Positions 18,485 to 27,605 of a stretch of DNA of 64,000 nt are shown in pieces; positions within the stretch are counted from its first letter, which is position 1, and every line of letters starts with the position of its first letter. Position numbers and translations under genes: made by a program. The stretch is from Chloroflexota bacterium (GTDB lineage: Bacteria > Chloroflexota > Dehalococcoidia > Lucifugimonadales > UBA3495): contig JAPOQH010000116.1 in the NCBI GenBank assembly GCA_026710825.1, forward strand, positions 96,901 to 160,900, written 5' to 3'. Below the pieces are notes generated by a model. The model did not search any database. It worked only from the letters and a program-made list of their open reading frames with translations, and was not told where the DNA came from.

Positions 18485-19172
18485 AAACCCACAACCTCAT
18501 CCATCCCCAGGTCTCTCTATCACTGACCCAACCCAATCCATCATCCTGCCAATCCTGCCCATCCATGCAATTAAAAAAACCAATGACATCCGCCCGTTGC
18601 CCATGCGCACGCGCGTTCTCTACACTGTACTCCACGTCAGGCAACCGGCCCGTGGCCACGGCCCACCGCCCGACCGGAAATTTCCAACACAAGGGGTCAA
18701 CCAGAGGTTCAGGACTAAACGGTCAACAATCGTCGGATCATTTGCATCGCTGGCTCGCGCCTGAGGCTGTCTTCTTCCGCAGCATGGCCTTGACCAGTAC
18801 GGCGGGTGTCTCCACCGCTCCACGAGGGTCGCATGTTCCCTCTCCCACACATCCTGACTTTGTCGATGTACGCGGGAGTGGGCAGCATGAGGGATTCATT
18901 CCCTCATCAACCAAGGCGGTCAGCACGTGGAACTCTAGGACTCAATATCGCACCACACGCTCTGCGACCGTAGCGCCGACACCCTGAACCTCCAAAACCC
19001 CAAACCAACCAACCATCACCGCTAGCGCCAACAACAAAACATCCTACTGCAACACCACCAGGAGCAACGCCACCGCCAACCGAAAAACATCCCATCGCAT
19101 CAACATCCCAGGGAGCATCACCACCGCCAATACGTAGGACCGAATAACCATTCGCCCACCAAACCCGCGTAG

Positions 19173-19192
19173 GGGCGAGGCATGCCTCGCCC
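19173..19192. repeat. 20-bp perfect palindrome, GTAGGGGCG-type repeat
   Basis: GGGCGAGGCA followed by its exact reverse complement, preceded by GTAG. It is another member of the dispersed GTAGGGGCG family (see 545-576 and 58170-58198), placed just upstream of the HEPN-like gene. A truncated relative, CGTAGGACCGAATAACC, lies at 19133-19149. Confidence 0.65.
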
Positions 19193-19220
19193 AACCCCCA
19201 TCAAGGAGCAACCATCCAGC

Positions 19221-20027
19221 ATGGGCACACTCTCCCACCATCAGGCCAAAGCCCGGGACTTCCTCCATCGGGCCGACCGGGCCATATCTACCCACGACCC
19301 GGCTACCCACGACCCTGCCGAGGCCGCCGCGTCATTGCGCCGCGCCGCCTCTCACGCCATCACGGCCCTCGCCGTCCATCAGGGCTGGAAGCACAAATCC
19401 AAGCGTCAACTGGAAACCGTCCTCCACGCCAACATCGTGGGCGAGACCCTCAGCCGCTCCCACCTCAAAACCTTCCGCCAAGCCCACACCCTCTCCCAGC
19501 AGATGCCAACCGCACCCGCTCACGCTGCGCCACGCCCCAGACCCGCTCATGGTGAGCCTGTCGAACCACGAGCGGCCCATCCCACCAAATCAAACCATCC
19601 TGCGAATCCTGTATATCCATGCCAAACCCAACTCCGCCGCATGCGCCGCCGGGTGGCATCCCTAATCAACCATGCCATCCGCCTCATCGCCGGCGACCCC
19701 AAACCAGTGCGGCACCACAAGCTATGGCTGCGCCAGCCCGACCTTCCCGCAACCCCCGATTTCAACTGCATCCAGGACATCCTGAGCCTGCCCAATTACC
19801 AGGAGATCACCCGCAAGTTCAGGTTGCACGCCGCGCCGCTGGCCGCCCAGCCCGACCCCCATGGACACTACGCGCACGGTGAGGCGCCCCGACGCTGCCT
19901 GTGCCACGCCCATCTGTGGGCCAAACCGCAGGATCCACACCACATCACCCTCTCTCCCCTGTGGCAGCGCGCCCTGGAAAAGACCTTCCGCATCAAGCTC
20001 CCCACCCCCCTCCAACTCGCCTGCTGA
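19221..20027 (+). CDS. HEPN-like helical protein with a repeat-derived insert
   Basis: A 268-residue protein. Residues 5-90 resemble PaREP1/HEPN proteins: AKARDFLHRAD, SLRRAASHAITALAVHQGW, KSKRQLE. A THDPATHDPA duplication interrupts the first helices. The linker at about residues 100-135 is encoded by two dispersed repeats (TGGTGAGCCTGTCGAACCA at 19552-19570, and a TCCTGCGAATCCTG unit near 19600), so part of the protein is repeat-derived. The C-terminal half is basic and rich in His and Pro, with no family I recognise. The ATG at 19221 follows AAGGAG by 12 bases; an upstream ATG at 19182 lies inside the palindrome. Confidence 0.6.
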   Translation: MGTLSHHQAKARDFLHRADRAISTHDPATHDPAEAAASLRRAASHAITALAVHQGWKHKSKRQLETVLHANIVGETLSRSHLKTFRQAHTLSQQMPTAPAHAAPRPRPAHGEPVEPRAAHPTKSNHPANPVYPCQTQLRRMRRRVASLINHAIRLIAGDPKPVRHHKLWLRQPDLPATPDFNCIQDILSLPNYQEITRKFRLHAAPLAAQPDPHGHYAHGEAPRRCLCHAHLWAKPQDPHHITLSPLWQRALEKTFRIKLPTPLQLAC

Positions 20028-20284
20028 CCACCGCCAACGCCGTGAGGATTCCAACACCGGCTCGTCATGTCGGTAATCGCCACGTTTCTGGTCGGCCCGA
20101 CCCCGGAGGCGCGCACCCAAAATAAGACAAGAATTTCGTTCCCGATACCCTAAGCACGAGACCCCTGTTGGGTCAGATGCCCGTTTTGATCAACCCCGCC
20201 GTCAAATGAGCGCCGGGTCAGAACCCGCTGCGTGCTATAATCCGCTGGCATAAATTTCAGTTGATACCTACGGGAAAGTCGGAT
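20028..20284. other. Intergenic region upstream of dnaN
   Basis: 257 bp holding the dnaN promoter candidate near its end. The rest shows no gene, RNA or clear repeat. Confidence 0.5.
20236..20241 (+). promoter_or_regulatory. dnaN: Candidate -10 box of the dnaN promoter
   Basis: A consensus TATAAT lies 44 nt before the dnaN ATG. The region 17 bp upstream (GGGTCA) is a poor -35, so recognition of this promoter may depend on other contacts. Confidence 0.45.
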
Positions 20285-21448
20285 ATGAAACTGTCTTGTC
20301 TCCAGGAAAATCTGGCCCGCGGTCTCGGCGTCGTCGGCCGCGCCGTCGCTACCCGGTCTACCCTCCCCATCACCCAGAACGTGATGCTCACCACCGATCA
20401 GGGGATGCTCCGGCTCTCGGCCACCAACCTGGAAATCGCCATCACCACCTGGATCGGCGCCATGATAGAAGAGGAGGGTTCCATCACCGTCCCTCATCGG
20501 CTGGTGTCGGATCTGGTTAGCTCCCTGCCCAGCGACCGCGTTGACCTCGATCTCCGGGGCCCCGATCCCGATGATCCCAACGCCGGCGGCGGCAGCGTCC
20601 TCCACATTTCTTGCGGCCGCTCGCGCACCCACATCAACGGCGCATCCTCCGACGATTTCCCTCCCATCCCTCAGGTCGATTCGGGTTTTGCCACCAACAT
20701 TGATCCTTCGGTGTTGCGCCAGGGCATCAGCCTCGTGGCCTTCTCCGCAGCCTCCGACGAATCCCGGCCGGTCCTCACTGGCGTCGAGTTCAAACTCGAG
20801 GAATCCAACCTCATCATGGCCGCCGCCGACGGCTTCCGCCTCGCCGTGTATACCGGCGAACTGTCTGAGCCCGTCACCGAGGCTCTGAAAGTCATCGTCC
20901 CGGCCCGCACCATGAACGAAATCCAGCGCCTCGCCTCCGAGCAGAGCGCCCCGGTCCAGGTGACCCTGTCCCCGGAAAAGGGGCAGGTGATGTTCAAACT
21001 GGAACACGTCGAGGTCGTATCCCAACTCCTGCAGGGCAGTTTCCCCAACTACGAGCAGCTCATCCCCGAGCGGTACGAGACCCGCGCCGTGATGGAACTC
21101 GATGACCTCAAGCGTGCCACTCAGTCCGCCGCTGTGTTCGCCCGCGATGGCAGCAACATCGTCCGGCTGGAAATGATGCCCCAGGAATCCGGCGAAGGCG
21201 GCCAGCTTAAAGTCTCCGCCCGGTCGGAAGAGGTCGGCGACAACCTGGACGAACTCGACATCGACCAGATGGACGGCGACGACGCCAAGATAGCCTTCAA
21301 CGTCCGCTACCTCATGGACATCGTCAACGTTCTGGGACGTGGCAAAGTCGCCCTGGAAGTCACCAACTCGTCCAGCCCCGGCGTATTCCGTCCCGCCGAC
21401 TCCGACCGCTACGTCCACGTCGTCATGCCAATGTACGTCCAGTGGTGA
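20285..21448 (+). CDS. dnaN: DNA polymerase III beta subunit (sliding clamp)
   Basis: A 387-residue clamp with the usual three repeated domains, beginning MKLSCLQENLARGLGVVGRAV and ending in a MPMYVQW-like C-terminal strand (normal MPMRL-type tail). It forms a ring dimer that tethers the replicative polymerase to DNA. The ATG at 20285 is used; a TTG at 20261 is in frame but has no ribosome site. It stands alone, without dnaA or recF beside it, which is common in Chloroflexota. A strong terminator follows. Confidence 0.95.
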   Translation: MKLSCLQENLARGLGVVGRAVATRSTLPITQNVMLTTDQGMLRLSATNLEIAITTWIGAMIEEEGSITVPHRLVSDLVSSLPSDRVDLDLRGPDPDDPNAGGGSVLHISCGRSRTHINGASSDDFPPIPQVDSGFATNIDPSVLRQGISLVAFSAASDESRPVLTGVEFKLEESNLIMAAADGFRLAVYTGELSEPVTEALKVIVPARTMNEIQRLASEQSAPVQVTLSPEKGQVMFKLEHVEVVSQLLQGSFPNYEQLIPERYETRAVMELDDLKRATQSAAVFARDGSNIVRLEMMPQESGEGGQLKVSARSEEVGDNLDELDIDQMDGDDAKIAFNVRYLMDIVNVLGRGKVALEVTNSSSPGVFRPADSDRYVHVVMPMYVQW

Positions 21449-21482
21449 ACCGTCCCGAACCCGGGAACGCCGCACCCTTTCG

Positions 21483-21513
21483 GGCCGGGCTCCGTTGAGC
21501 CCGGCCTTGTTTT
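21483..21513 (+). terminator. Rho-independent terminator of dnaN
   Basis: A perfect 10-bp stem, GGCCGGGCTC and GAGCCCGGCC, with a CGTT loop, followed directly by TTGTTTT. It lies 35 nt after the dnaN stop and isolates dnaN from the dehydrogenase gene. Confidence 0.9.
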
Positions 21514-21597
21514 GTGCCGAGTCGACAGCGCTCAACAAGGCAACGGACCAGCTTGTGCTATTCTTGCGCCCACACGCACCACAGGAGGGATTTCACC

Positions 21598-22617
21598 ATG
21601 CGGGCTGCGGTTTACAAGGGCGAGCAGGTATTGCAGGTGGAGGAGTTGCCCGACCCCACGCCTGGCCCCAATCAGGTGGTCATGCGGGTGAAGTATTCGG
21701 CCATCTGCGGCACTGACGTTCACGCGTTCATGTACGACCTGGCCCAGCCGGGTGCCGTCATGGGCCACGAGTACACCGGGACCATCATCGACGTCGGACC
21801 CGAGGTTAGCCGCTGGCGCGTCGGCGACCGCGTGGTCGGTGGCGGTGGTCATCCCCCGCCCGGCGGCGGCTCCGCAACCCGGACCCACCCGCGTTTCAAC
21901 TACCGCACCATGGGATTCCAGCAGAACCCGCGGCCCCGTGGTTACGCCGAGTACGTCCTGCAGGACGAATGGGAACCCACGGCCGTTCCCGACGACGTGA
22001 CCGACGAGCAGGCCGCCCTCTGCGAGCCCTGCGCCGTCACTGTCCACGCCGTCCGTCTGTCCGACATCAAGCTCGGCGATTCGGTATTGGTCCTCGGCGC
22101 TGGACCCATCGGCTTGCTGTGCATGCAGACCGCCCGCGCCGCCGGCGCCACCACTGTAATCGTGTCCGAACCCGCTCCCGGACGCGCTGAAGCCGCCCGC
22201 CAGTTGGGTGCCGACGCCGTGCTGAACCCCACCGATGCCGACTTCGAAGCGAGCGTCGTCGAACTCACCGGCGGCACGGGCCCACAGGTCGTATTCGAGT
22301 GCGCCGCCGCCCCGTCCACGTTGGAGCAGGGCCTTGACCTTTGCGCCCGCGGCGGACAGGTCGTCATGATCGCCATCGCCTGGGAACCCACGCCCGTGGT
22401 GCCGCCCAACTGGATGGCCCGCGAAGTCCGCATGCAGTCCTCCTTCGGCACCCTCCCCGTGGACTGGCAAATCGCCCTGGACCTGATGCGAACTGGCCGG
22501 GTCTCCGTGGATCACATGCTCTCCGGTACCAATTTCGTTCCATTGGAGGGCATCCAAAGCGCGTTCGAAGCTCTGTGTCGCCCCACCAATGAACTGCAAA
22601 TGGTCGTCGAATTGTGA
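21598..22617 (+). CDS. Medium-chain alcohol dehydrogenase-like protein without the structural zinc site
   Basis: A 339-residue MDR-family dehydrogenase. The catalytic zinc motifs are present (Cys37 in SAICGTDVH; His57-Glu58 in GHEYTG), as is the Rossmann motif VLGAGPIGLLC. The loop that normally holds four structural-zinc cysteines (about residues 81-105) is a Gly/Pro/His-rich segment with no Cys. The product is probably a NAD(P)-dependent polyol or sugar dehydrogenase. AGGAGG lies upstream of the ATG at 21598. The stop overlaps the next gene's GTG start. Confidence 0.9.
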   Translation: MRAAVYKGEQVLQVEELPDPTPGPNQVVMRVKYSAICGTDVHAFMYDLAQPGAVMGHEYTGTIIDVGPEVSRWRVGDRVVGGGGHPPPGGGSATRTHPRFNYRTMGFQQNPRPRGYAEYVLQDEWEPTAVPDDVTDEQAALCEPCAVTVHAVRLSDIKLGDSVLVLGAGPIGLLCMQTARAAGATTVIVSEPAPGRAEAARQLGADAVLNPTDADFEASVVELTGGTGPQVVFECAAAPSTLEQGLDLCARGGQVVMIAIAWEPTPVVPPNWMAREVRMQSSFGTLPVDWQIALDLMRTGRVSVDHMLSGTNFVPLEGIQSAFEALCRPTNELQMVVEL

Positions 22618-23264
22618 CCCGTAGTGCCCATTTCGCCGGCCCGGCGGGGTGGGTGCTGCTCCTGGTCATGTCGGTGTCTGCGTCGTTGTTGGCATGCGCC
22701 GAGCCGTCGGCCATCACCGTGGCGGATCTCATCACGCGCGATCCCGAGGAGCACCAGAGAATCCTGCGGGATGGCATTGCCGACGGCAGATTGTTGTGGG
22801 TTAAGACCGAGCAGAACCAGAGCGAACCGTCCGGCAATCTCCCGGGGCGTTTCGAAACCGAAATGTGGTTGGGCGCCACCGCTGATGGAACCATCACTAC
22901 GGCGGTGTCCACTCTGCATTACCCGGATGGTCCGGAAACCATGGATATGACTGCGACGTACGCTCACATCACGTTGACGGCTTGGCTGGACCAGGCTTGG
23001 AACCTCACGGCCTTTGCTGAACGCGCGGGGGCAGTTTACCGAGGGCCCGGCAGGTTGCACGGCTGGGACAGCCTGATATACGAATGGGACCACGACACCG
23101 AAATTCAGCGGCTGGAAATCGTGGCCGACGCGCCGCTGATTGCCCGCGAATCCTCCTACCAGGTCACCCAGCAAGGTGTGTTGGAGTTGCGGACATCAAA
23201 CTCTGTGATCGAATACAGACTGCTTCCGCCGGGCGCCGAACCACCCGCTGTCGATCGTCAATAA
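22614..23264 (+). CDS. Putative lipoprotein of unknown function
   Basis: A 216-residue protein with a lipoprotein signal: an uncharged core WVLLLVMSVSASLLAC with the lipobox Cys at residue 28, then a mature domain of alternating strands. I do not recognise the fold. The start is a GTG that overlaps the upstream dehydrogenase stop (GTGA), so it is translationally coupled to it. It is probably anchored at the outer face of the membrane. Confidence 0.65.
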   Translation: MTRSAHFAGPAGWVLLLVMSVSASLLACAEPSAITVADLITRDPEEHQRILRDGIADGRLLWVKTEQNQSEPSGNLPGRFETEMWLGATADGTITTAVSTLHYPDGPETMDMTATYAHITLTAWLDQAWNLTAFAERAGAVYRGPGRLHGWDSLIYEWDHDTEIQRLEIVADAPLIARESSYQVTQQGVLELRTSNSVIEYRLLPPGAEPPAVDRQ

Positions 23265-23279
23265 CGCGTCGGCAGTCGG

Positions 23280-23308
23280 TTGCCGCCCGAATGGGCCCAA
23301 TCTATAAT
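23280..23308 (+). promoter_or_regulatory. ilvD: Sigma70-type promoter of ilvD
   Basis: TTGCCG (23280-23285) and a consensus TATAAT (23303-23308) are separated by 17 bp. The predicted start leaves a leader of about 50 nt containing a GCGGGC/GCCCGC-like hairpin before the GAGGAGG ribosome site. Confidence 0.6.
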
Positions 23309-23364
23309 CGTATGACGCAATTGTTTCGTGCGGGCGGGCCAACCCGCCGCTTGAGGAGGACGTT

Positions 23365-25059
23365 TTGACTACTACCATCCGCAGCCCGCAGGCGCTGTTG
23401 AAGCACCGCAGCCGGGAAATCACCGAGGGCGTCGAGCGTGCTCCGGCGCGCGCCATGCTCATGGCGATGGGCCTCACCTCCGAAGACCTGGAAAAACCCT
23501 TCGTTGCGGTGGCCAATCTCGCCAGCGATGTCACGCCCTGCAACGTCCACCTCAGCCGTATCGCCGGCGCCGTCAAGGACGGCATCCGCCAGGGCGACGG
23601 CACGCCGTTCGAGTTCGGCACCATCACCGTCAGCGACGGTATCTCCATGGGCACCGAGGGCATGAAGGCGTCGCTGGTCAGCCGCGAGGTCATCGCCGAC
23701 TCCATCGAGACCGTCGCCTTCGGCGAGCGCATGGACGGCCTGGTCACCGTCGCCGGCTGCGACAAGAACATGCCCGGCTGCATGATGGCTATCGCCCGCC
23801 TGAACATTCCGGCAGTGTTCGTTTACGGCGGCAGCATCATGCCCGGACGGTTCGAGGGCCGCGATGTCAACATCCAGGACGTCTTCGAGGCCGTGGGCGC
23901 CTACGCCGCTGGCAACATGACCCGTGAACAACTCACCGAGTTGGAGTGCAACGCTTGCCCCGGTGAGGGTTCCTGCGCCGGTATGTTCACCGCCAACACC
24001 ATGTCCACCGCCATCGAGGTCATGGGTCTCTCTCTCCCGGGCGACGCCTCCCTGACCGCCATCGATCCCAACAAAAACGACGAAGCCCGCCGCGCCGGCG
24101 AGGCCGTCATGCGCATGCTGGAAGAGGGCATCCGCCCCCGCGACATCCTCACTCGCCGGGCCTTTGAAAACGCCATCACGGTGGTGGTCGCCATGGGCGG
24201 TTCAACCAACGCCGTGCTGCACCTGATGGCCATTGCCCGCGAGGCCGAGGTCGATCTGACTCTCGAGGACTTCGACCGCATCAGCCGCAGCACCCCGTAC
24301 ATCGCCGACCTGAAACCCGGCGGCCGCTACGTCATGGCCGACCTCAGCCGCTACGGCGGCGTGGCTCTGATTGGCAAACGCCTGCTGGACGCCGGCCTGC
24401 TCCACGGCGACTGCATGACCGTCAACGGCAAGACCCTCGCCGAGAACATCAACGAGACCGCCATCGTCGACGACCAGCCGGTGATCTACACCACCGACGC
24501 CCCGCGCAGTCCCACCGGCGGCCTCGCCATCCTGCGTGGCAACCTCGCACCTGACGGCGCCGTGATCAAGGTCGCCGGCCATCAGGAAACCGTCTACGAG
24601 GGTCCGGCCCGCGTCTTCGAACAGGAAGAACCCGCATTCCAGGCAATCCAGCGCGGCGAAATCAAGCCCGGCGACATCGTCGTCATCCGCTATGAGGGCC
24701 CCAAGGGCGGTCCCGGCATGCGTGAAATGCTGGCCGTCACCGGCGCGCTCATCGGTCAGGGCCTCGGCGATTCGGTGGCCCTGGTAACCGACGGTCGTTT
24801 CTCCGGCGCGTCCCACGGCCCCATGGTCGGGCACGTCGCTCCCGAGGCAATGGTCGGCGGACCCATCGGTCTGTTGCGGGAAGGCGACATCATCACCCTG
24901 GACATCCCCAACCGTCGTCTTGACGCCCAAATTACCGAGGAAGAGATGACCGACCGGCGTGCTGCCTGGCAGCCCATCGAGCCCAAGTACACCACCGGCG
25001 TTCTGGCCAAGTACGCCAAGCTGGTGTCCTCGGCTTCCGAGGGAGCGGTTACCGGGTAA
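23365..25059 (+). CDS. ilvD: Dihydroxy-acid dehydratase
   Basis: A 564-residue dehydratase of the branched-chain amino acid and pantothenate pathways, converting 2,3-dihydroxy-isovalerate and -methylvalerate to the 2-oxo acids. Cluster cysteines are Cys59, Cys132 (GCDKNMPG) and Cys204 ([13 protein letters not shown]), spaced as in plant-type [2Fe-2S] DHADs; Lys134 follows in the DK motif. The C-terminal [14 protein letters not shown] is intact. The start is TTG at 23365, set by a perfect GAGGAGG six bases upstream. No other ilv gene is adjacent. Confidence 0.95.
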   Translation: MTTTIRSPQALLKHRSREITEGVERAPARAMLMAMGLTSEDLEKPFVAVANLASDVTPCNVHLSRIAGAVKDGIRQGDGTPFEFGTITVSDGISMGTEGMKASLVSREVIADSIETVAFGERMDGLVTVAGCDKNMPGCMMAIARLNIPAVFVYGGSIMPGRFEGRDVNIQDVFEAVGAYAAGNMTREQLTELECNACPGEGSCAGMFTANTMSTAIEVMGLSLPGDASLTAIDPNKNDEARRAGEAVMRMLEEGIRPRDILTRRAFENAITVVVAMGGSTNAVLHLMAIAREAEVDLTLEDFDRISRSTPYIADLKPGGRYVMADLSRYGGVALIGKRLLDAGLLHGDCMTVNGKTLAENINETAIVDDQPVIYTTDAPRSPTGGLAILRGNLAPDGAVIKVAGHQETVYEGPARVFEQEEPAFQAIQRGEIKPGDIVVIRYEGPKGGPGMREMLAVTGALIGQGLGDSVALVTDGRFSGASHGPMVGHVAPEAMVGGPIGLLREGDIITLDIPNRRLDAQITEEEMTDRRAAWQPIEPKYTTGVLAKYAKLVSSASEGAVTG

Positions 25060-25107
25060 CCTCCGACATCCCGAACCCCCAATCACTTCTCGGAGGAGAT
25101 GACCACC

Positions 25108-25908
25108 ATGGAAAACCGTGTCGTGTTGGAACGCAAAGGATCCCTGGCGGTCATCCGCCTCAATCGACCGGAAGCGCGCAACGCCCTGTCCCCAGGCATG
25201 GTGTCCGAGCTGGGCTCAGCCATCGAGTCATGCCGAGCCAGGGACGTTCGAGCGGTGCTGTTGACCGGCACTGACGGCGCGTTCTGCGCCGGTGCGGACG
25301 TCCGCGAATTTGCTGCGCAACTGGAATCAGGCGGGCCGGAGGCGCTCTCCCATCACCTGCGAGAGTTGGCCGACGCGTTGCACCGGGACGTGGTTATTGC
25401 CATTCGCAAATTGGATAAACCGGTGGTGGCCGCCGTTAATGGTGTCGCCGCCGGCGCCGGTTTCAGCTTGGCCTTGGCCTGCGATCTGCGCGTCGCATCG
25501 TCAGATGCGCGGTTCCTGCTCGCCTACGCCAACATCGGTTGTACGGCCGATGGCGGGTCCACCTTCATGCTCCCGCGCATCGTTGGTCAGGGCCGCGCCA
25601 TGGATATCTACCTCGCCCGACAACCCATCGGCGCGGAGTATGCTCTGGAACTGGGCCTGGTCAGCCAGGTATTCGACACGTCCCATTTTGACCGGCACGC
25701 CATGGAAACTGCCGACCGTTTGGCGCAGGGCCCTACCCAGGCCTACGGTCGCGTCAAAGCCCTCTTCGACGGCAGCTGGGAGTCCGATTTGGCGACCCAA
25801 TTGGATGCCGAAACCGACGCAATCGCCAATATCGGGCTGACTGGCGATTTCCAGGAGGGCATCCGTGCCTTCTCCCAAAAACGCCAGGCATGGTTCCAGG
25901 GTCGATAG
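25108..25908 (+). CDS. Enoyl-CoA hydratase/isomerase family protein
   Basis: A 266-residue crotonase-fold protein. The oxyanion-hole segments are present: GAFCAGADV and NGVAAGAGFSLALACDLRVAS. The two hydratase glutamates are not both obvious, since the second loop reads GCTADGGSTFMLPR, so isomerase or another crotonase activity is possible. It acts on acyl-CoA thioesters in the cytosol. The ATG at 25108 is chosen over 25099 because GGAGGAG (25092-25098) is correctly spaced only for the former. Confidence 0.88.
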   Translation: MENRVVLERKGSLAVIRLNRPEARNALSPGMVSELGSAIESCRARDVRAVLLTGTDGAFCAGADVREFAAQLESGGPEALSHHLRELADALHRDVVIAIRKLDKPVVAAVNGVAAGAGFSLALACDLRVASSDARFLLAYANIGCTADGGSTFMLPRIVGQGRAMDIYLARQPIGAEYALELGLVSQVFDTSHFDRHAMETADRLAQGPTQAYGRVKALFDGSWESDLATQLDAETDAIANIGLTGDFQEGIRAFSQKRQAWFQGR

Positions 25909-25928
25909 ATTAGCTCACACCCATTGAC

Positions 25929-26171
25929 ATGAAACGATGGCTGGCCCTGCACCGGTGGCGATTGTTGCTGTCGCTCGGGGCCATCGTTGCTCTGCGGGTG
26001 GTCATCGCGGCGTTGTTAGCGTTTACTGCGCTCGATGATATCTTGCCGCTGGCCGTGCGGTTGACCATCGTCACGGCGTGCAACGTCGCCATTTGCGTGC
26101 TCGCGGTCGTCACCGTAGTCGCCTTCGTCCAGTACGGGCGCATCTTCAACCCCAGGATCCCTACGGAGTGA
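25929..26171 (+). CDS. Small two-helix membrane protein
   Basis: An 80-residue protein with a basic N-terminus (MKRWLALHRWR), two hydrophobic helices (about 12-35 and 42-66) and a short basic tail. It starts 20 nt after the hydratase stop. No family is recognised, and the ribosome site is weak. A CCGCACC/GGTGCGG hairpin follows immediately. Confidence 0.5.
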   Translation: MKRWLALHRWRLLLSLGAIVALRVVIAALLAFTALDDILPLAVRLTIVTACNVAICVLAVVTVVAFVQYGRIFNPRIPTE

Positions 26172-26192
26172 CCGCACCTTCGTAGGGTGCGG
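26172..26192 (+). terminator. Hairpin after the small membrane-protein gene
   Basis: A 7-bp perfect stem, CCGCACC and GGTGCGG, with a 7-base loop, starting right at the stop codon. No T-run follows. Confidence 0.35.
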
Positions 26193-26230
26193 CAAGGCAC
26201 TTCGATTATTCTCCTGCGCCGTCGTAGCCT

Positions 26231-26261
26231 GCTCACGGTGAGCCAGTCGACCCGCGAGCGG
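26231..26261. repeat. Dispersed GGTGAGCC(A/T)GTCGA repeat
   Basis: GCTCACGGTGAGCCAGTCGACCCGCGAGCGG matches the element inside the HEPN-like gene (19547-19577; GGTGAGCCTGTCGAACCACGAGCGG in part). It begins with a GCTCAC/GTGAGC inverted repeat. It sits in the gap before the flavin monooxygenase gene. Confidence 0.6.
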
Positions 26262-26434
26262 ACGGGATTTCAGAAACGTCGTGCGCTGTACCTTATCTCG
26301 CTCTAGTGACCATCGAGAGACCCCGGGCGGTGCGGCATCGTGCTTGCCCGCGTGACAGCGCATGCCTATACTGGCGCCATCCGTACCCATGCCAACGCGA
26401 GACTAGACCTGCCCACCGCGGCGAGGAGGCCCCC

Positions 26435-27604
26435 ATGCCGAAGGATAAGGTTGAAATATTTTGGTTCTCCGAGCAACCCTACGGCCACGTCACCGACGAG
26501 GATGTGGAGCAATTTGAGTCGGGCCGACTGGATTTCCCCAATTCCCACTTCGACCCCGAAAAGGCCCACATACTCTACAACCAGTACCACGAGCAGTATG
26601 CCTGCGCCGATCAGAACGGCTTCGACGGCATCATGTCCAACGAGCACCACGCCTCGTACTGGTGCATGAAACCGGCCGTCAACATCGACGCCGCCGTGAT
26701 CTCCAAGGTAACCCGCAACGCCAAGATCGCCATCCTGGGCAACGTCATCGCCATCAACGATCCCATCCGCATGGCCGAAGAGATCGCCATGCTGGACTGC
26801 ATCTCCGGCGGACGAATCATATCCGGCTTCGTTCGGGGCACTGCGGTGGAGACCCTCCAGGGTGGGGTTGCTCCGCCGCAGAACCGCGACCGCTTCGAGG
26901 AAGCCCACGACCTGATCATCAAGTGCTGGACCGAGCCTGGCCCATTCCGTTATGAGGGCGAGTATTACCACTACCGCAAGGTCAACCCGTGGGTGCTGCC
27001 GATGCAGAAGCCTCACCCACCCATCTGGTTCCCCGGCTTCAGCAGCCCCGAATCCGTCGTGTGGGCCGCCAGCCACCGGCACCCCTACATGAACCTTGGC
27101 TCCCTCCTCGAGCACACCCACCGCCTCCGCGACGTGTACATCGACACCGCCAAGGAAACCGGATTCCAGCCCGGCCCCGAGCATTTCGGCTACCTGCTGC
27201 GCGTGTTCTGCGCCGACACCGATGAGAAGGCCCAGGAACTGGGACGCGAGTTCCTTTGGACTCAGGAACACCGCAACCGTGGCCCCCGCGAGCACAACGA
27301 TCCGCCCGGCTACCAGTCTCGCGAGGCGGTCAGCATCCAGCGTACCCTGCCCGGAGCCGGCGGGTTCGGCCGCATGATGACCTACGAGGAATTGCAGGAG
27401 GCCAACAACATCATCGTTGGCAGCCCCGACACCGTGCGGGAAAAGCTCTCGATGATCATCGACCGCCTCAACCCCGGTTACCTGCACATCTACGGCAATG
27501 AGGGCGCAATGGCTCACGAGGACGTGATGCGTTCCATCGAACTCATCGGCCGCGAGGTCATCCCCGCCCTCCACGAGATCCCATTGGTCGACCACTACGA
27601 GTAG
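26435..27604 (+). CDS. LLM-class flavin-dependent oxidoreductase
   Basis: A 389-residue luciferase-like TIM-barrel monooxygenase. Family features are SNEHHASYW after strand three, AILGNVIAINDPIRMAEEIAMLDCISGGR, and a C-terminal IVGSPDTVREKL motif. Such enzymes use FMNH2 or F420H2 and oxygen to oxidise organic substrates. The ATG at 26435 follows GAGGAGG. The short DUF3574 lipoprotein gene begins one base after its stop, so the two share a transcript. The substrate cannot be assigned. Confidence 0.9.
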   Translation: MPKDKVEIFWFSEQPYGHVTDEDVEQFESGRLDFPNSHFDPEKAHILYNQYHEQYACADQNGFDGIMSNEHHASYWCMKPAVNIDAAVISKVTRNAKIAILGNVIAINDPIRMAEEIAMLDCISGGRIISGFVRGTAVETLQGGVAPPQNRDRFEEAHDLIIKCWTEPGPFRYEGEYYHYRKVNPWVLPMQKPHPPIWFPGFSSPESVVWAASHRHPYMNLGSLLEHTHRLRDVYIDTAKETGFQPGPEHFGYLLRVFCADTDEKAQELGREFLWTQEHRNRGPREHNDPPGYQSREAVSIQRTLPGAGGFGRMMTYEELQEANNIIVGSPDTVREKLSMIIDRLNPGYLHIYGNEGAMAHEDVMRSIELIGREVIPALHEIPLVDHYE

Positions 27605-27605
27605 C

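Larger units (their letters stand above)
18212..19220. other. Gene-poor, repeat-bearing intergenic stretch
   Basis: About 1 kb between divergent genes. The 18250-18560 part is C- and A-rich low-complexity sequence (CCACCC/CATC runs). A dispersed hairpin, ATTCCTGC-GGAA-GCAGGAAT, lies at 18461-18480, and an ATCCTGCCAATCCTGCCCATCCATGC repeat near 18543 has a relative inside the gene at 19221. ATGAGGG/CCCTCAT form an inverted repeat at 18887-18907. Open frames here have composition driven by the repeats, and I accept none of them as genes. Confidence 0.6.

Noticed and set aside
18565..18987. A 140-codon frame in the 18.2-19.2 kb region
   Set aside because: Its composition is low-complexity and it runs across inverted repeats; no domain, ribosome site or coupling supports it.
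20150..21538. A 462-codon frame antisense to dnaN
   Set aside because: It mirrors the dnaN codon periodicity; its Gly/Asp/Val-rich translation has no recognisable domain, and dnaN on the plus strand is certain.
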